A stretch of DNA of 64,000 bases from Bacterioplanes sanyensis (GTDB lineage: Bacteria; Pseudomonadota; Gammaproteobacteria; Pseudomonadales; Oceanobacteraceae), in NCBI RefSeq assembly GCF_014652515.1, contig NZ_BMYY01000005.1, positions 62,001-126,000 of the forward strand, read 5' to 3'. This document shows, piece by piece, positions 61,706 through 64,000 of the stretch. Made by a program: the position numbers and the translations under genes. The notes beneath the pieces are model-generated. The model saw only the letters and a list, made by a program, of their open reading frames with translations. It did no database searches and was not told the DNA's origin. Numbering within the stretch: position 1 is the stretch's first letter; each line of letters opens with the position of its first letter.

Positions 61706-63349
61706 ATGACACAGCACCTAGCAGAGTCGATTCCCACCAGTTTTTGGCAGGACTTCTCCCCCATTGATGAACTACCCATTCTGGCCGAAAGCCGCCAACG
61801 CATTCGCCGGCAAATGCAGAGCAACCGAGCCAACTACCAAGATTTGGCGGTCTATGTCGAGGCCGACCCCGCTCTGTGCCTGCATTTGCTGCATGAAACC
61901 GTGCGCCAGAATCCAGATTGTACCAATCAGATCACAGGGGCGACCGGTTGCTTATCGCTGCTAGGAATGAAAGAGCTGGTGCACCTGGTCAAGCATTTAC
62001 CAACCGTCGAAGCGAACAGTGGCGACAACCAACTGCGCCTATACCGCCGCTGCCTGCACACCGCCCAGTTTGCTGGCGAACTGGCCGCTCATTGGACCAG
62101 CCAAAAAGGCAGTGGCAGCGCGGATTACGCTCGCTGGAGCGCCGCCTTGGCCAATGCGCCGCTGTGGTATTGGCTGCTGCAAACACCGCTCACGGCCAAC
62201 TGGTTGCATCACCTGAGTCAGGGTCATGATTTGATCGAGGCCAGCCGGAAAACCTTTGGCGTATTAAAGCGCCGTGAATGGGAACAACTCAGCCGCCACC
62301 TGCAGCTACCTGCCGCGGCCGCTGAGCTGTTCCGCCAAGACGCTTGGCTATCTGCTCAACAATGGCGCCTGCTACGCCACCATGATCCGCGTGACCTAGA
62401 AGGGCAACGAGAGCTGCTGCATTATGGCCAACGGCCCGAAGTCAGTGTTTTGATGGCCAATGGCCTCGCCTGGCACTGGCATATGGCTCCGCTGGGGCGT
62501 CGTAGCCAGCGCTGGTTAGAACTCACCGCCCATTGGCTTGGCAAGCACGCCAGCATGATTTGGCAAGATGCTCGCCAGTTACAAGTGAGGCTCAGCCTGC
62601 AGCAAAAAGATGGCTTGGGTACAGGGCTGCAGTGGCTGCTCAGCCCAGAGCCTACCTATCATCCGTATCCTGCGGTTAAGTCCGACGGTGAAGAAGTCAC
62701 ACCAGCAGACAGCCAGACGGCTACGCTCGAACCTGAGCCAGCGCCAGAAGTTGTGCCCCCCTCCACTCAAGCAGCGCCGACACGGAGCGCAGCAGAACCT
62801 GAAGAACCACACGAACGCAGCGGCAACGATCAATACTTAAAAAAACTGCTGCGCCAGCTTCAGCAACAACCCGATCGCTTTGGCGACTGGCACTTTTTGC
62901 TGCGCAGCACGTTAAAAGGTGTCACTCAGGGGTTAGGCGTACCTCATAGCTGTGCGGCGTTAATGAACAAAGAGCGCACCGTTTTAAAGGTTAAATATAC
63001 AGAAGGCATGGCGCCAAGCATGGTTATGAACCACCTAGCCATCGACTTACGCCGCCCCAGCCTGTTTAGCAAGATTTTAGAGAAAAAAGCCAGCTTGCTG
63101 CTTACGCCCGCCAACCGCGACAAGTTCTTACGCGGCTTGCCCAAGCAGGTCACAGACATTTTGCCCGATCACTTGCTGCTCATGGCTTTCGATGCCGGTA
63201 ATGATGCCATTGGCATTGTCATGGCATTTGATGACAGCGGCACTTTAGCGATCAGTGCTGAGGAGTACCGGCTGTTTAAACAACTGTGTCAAACCACCAG
63301 CAACAGCCTGGCAGCACTGCGTCAAAACACACGCCAGCGCCGGCCCTGA
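61706..63349 (+). CDS. HDOD-domain protein with C-terminal GAF-like region
   Basis: Protein of 547 residues. The N-terminal HDOD region (about 1-230) includes the typical LAVYVEADPALCLHLLH and a GCLSLLGMKELVHLVK helix pattern. A Pro/Glu/Ala-rich linker (about 320-375) leads to a GAF-like domain (about 390-540, FLLRSTLKGVTQGLGVPHSCAALM). HDOD domains act in signalling without HD hydrolase residues. It is divergent from motA and upstream of a rhodanese, the place of an equivalent Pseudomonas gene. Substrate or ligand unknown. Confidence 0.75.
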   Translation: MTQHLAESIPTSFWQDFSPIDELPILAESRQRIRRQMQSNRANYQDLAVYVEADPALCLHLLHETVRQNPDCTNQITGATGCLSLLGMKELVHLVKHLPTVEANSGDNQLRLYRRCLHTAQFAGELAAHWTSQKGSGSADYARWSAALANAPLWYWLLQTPLTANWLHHLSQGHDLIEASRKTFGVLKRREWEQLSRHLQLPAAAAELFRQDAWLSAQQWRLLRHHDPRDLEGQRELLHYGQRPEVSVLMANGLAWHWHMAPLGRRSQRWLELTAHWLGKHASMIWQDARQLQVRLSLQQKDGLGTGLQWLLSPEPTYHPYPAVKSDGEEVTPADSQTATLEPEPAPEVVPPSTQAAPTRSAAEPEEPHERSGNDQYLKKLLRQLQQQPDRFGDWHFLLRSTLKGVTQGLGVPHSCAALMNKERTVLKVKYTEGMAPSMVMNHLAIDLRRPSLFSKILEKKASLLLTPANRDKFLRGLPKQVTDILPDHLLLMAFDAGNDAIGIVMAFDDSGTLAISAEEYRLFKQLCQTTSNSLAALRQNTRQRRP

Positions 63350-63400
63350 CAGCTCACTCGGCCCTGAGGTACACTCACGGTTTTTCCACGGGGCTTTGTT

Positions 63401-64000
63401 ATGGCCAAGTTTCCCTTATTGCTGGAGCCAGAAGCACTGGCGATGCAATTGCCAGTGGCAGCTGACAGTAACGTATTGATCGTCGAGCAGGCATCTCACG
63501 AGCAGTTTTTGCAGCACCACATCCCAGGTTCAGTTCATTTGGATTTTAAACGCCTGCAATCTGGGCAAGCGCCCACACCAGGCGCATTGCCCGACATTGA
63601 ACAGCTGTCGGCGGTGTTGAGTGAGCTAGGCCTGACGCCCAGTACGCATGTTATTTGCTCCGATGGCGAAGGCGGTGGCTGGGCCGGACGTTTGATTTGG
63701 GCATTAGATTGCCTCGGCCACACGCATTACTCCTACCTCAACGGCGGCCTGACGGCCTGGATGCAAGCCAACTTGCCCACAGAGCAGGGCCCATCACATC
63801 CAATCGCCAGCGATTATCGGGCTGACCTGAGCCATAGCGAACATCACGCCATTGGCAAAGAAGCACTGCTGGCCGCGCTTGGCGAGCCGGCCTTGGCGAT
63901 CTGGGATGCGCGCTCAGCTTTAGAGTATTGCGGCGACAAAGCCATCTCTGCGCGTGGCGGCCATATTCCGGGCGCGGTTAACTATGACTGGACGCTTGCC
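63401..64000 (+). CDS. Thiosulfate sulfurtransferase (tandem rhodanese), 3' truncated
   Basis: The frame is open from ATG 63401 to the window end (200 codons). The visible part is the complete, normally inactive N-terminal rhodanese domain (GSVHLDFKRLQSG, GEGGGWAGRLIWALD, YLNGGLTAWMQ) and the start of the second domain (IWDARSALEYCGD, GGHIPGAVNYDW). The catalytic Cys of the second domain lies beyond the window. Position after the HDOD gene matches rhdA of Pseudomonas. Confidence 0.88.
   Translation, partial: MAKFPLLLEPEALAMQLPVAADSNVLIVEQASHEQFLQHHIPGSVHLDFKRLQSGQAPTPGALPDIEQLSAVLSELGLTPSTHVICSDGEGGGWAGRLIWALDCLGHTHYSYLNGGLTAWMQANLPTEQGPSHPIASDYRADLSHSEHHAIGKEALLAALGEPALAIWDARSALEYCGDKAISARGGHIPGAVNYDWTLA

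Overview
The window reads as the chromosome of a marine-type gammaproteobacterium related to Pseudomonas and the Oceanospirillales. This is inferred from gene order and protein motifs; no rRNA or tRNA gene is present to test it. Four Pseudomonas-like syntenic blocks are joined here: (DUF3426)-dusB-fis-purH-purD-retS; bamD/rluD-nadE-pilSR-minor pilins-ispH-fkpB-lspA-ileS-ribF-murJ-rpsT; proB-obgE-rpmA-rplU/ispB; and purA-hisZ-hflCK-hflX-hfq-miaA-mutL-amiB-tsaE-nnr / queG-orn-rsgA-motBA-HDOD-rhdA. Coding density is very high. I see no insertion sequence, prophage, CRISPR array, rRNA, tRNA or plasmid feature.

Layout. Positions 1-5.6 kb: a truncated zinc-ribbon/DUF3426 membrane protein, tRNA dihydrouridine synthase with Fis, and two purine genes. 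5.6-9.4 kb: a RetS-like hybrid sensor kinase converging on a Ycf46-like AAA ATPase. 9.5-13 kb: coq7, a small membrane protein, and the acetolactate synthase genes ilvBN read leftward behind a 240-base leader with strong folding potential. 13.4-18.3 kb: DUF4124 protein, pgeF, rluD, bamD, DUF2798 protein and nadE. 18.4-28.1 kb: type IV pilus region with pilS-pilR and a minor-pilin operon in the unusual order fimT-pilX-pilY1-fimU-pilV-pilW-pilE. It is clearly more AT-rich than its surroundings. 28.1-35.6 kb: leftward ispH-fkpB-lspA-ileS-ribF-murJ. 35.6-40 kb: rpsT, kdsA, proB, obgE, rpmA, rplU. 40.2-43.9 kb: ispB, dsbD, trxC, ydcH. 44-56.8 kb: the leftward super-operon from nnr to purA. 56.9-64 kb: queG, orn, rsgA, motB-motA, an HDOD protein, and a truncated rhodanese.

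How the genes work together. Most of the window is housekeeping: purine, branched-chain amino acid, proline, NAD, riboflavin/FAD, ubiquinone (ispB, coq7) and isoprenoid (ispH) synthesis; tRNA and rRNA modification (dusB, rluD, miaA, queG, tsaE); ribosome proteins and assembly GTPases (obgE, rsgA, hflX); envelope maturation (bamD, lspA, murJ, amiB, dsbD, kdsA); and membrane proteolysis control (hflKC). Two surface-behaviour systems stand out: type IV pili with their PilSR regulator, and the flagellar stator MotAB.

The most interesting non-routine signals are four. The ilvBN leader has a possible Shine-Dalgarno sequestering switch. pilX contains a run of nine G that could support phase variation. 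The RetS-like kinase has a degenerate ATP-binding domain. The minor-pilin cluster is rearranged and AT-rich. I found no convincing undescribed multi-gene system. All reading is by eye from sequence; no database search was run.
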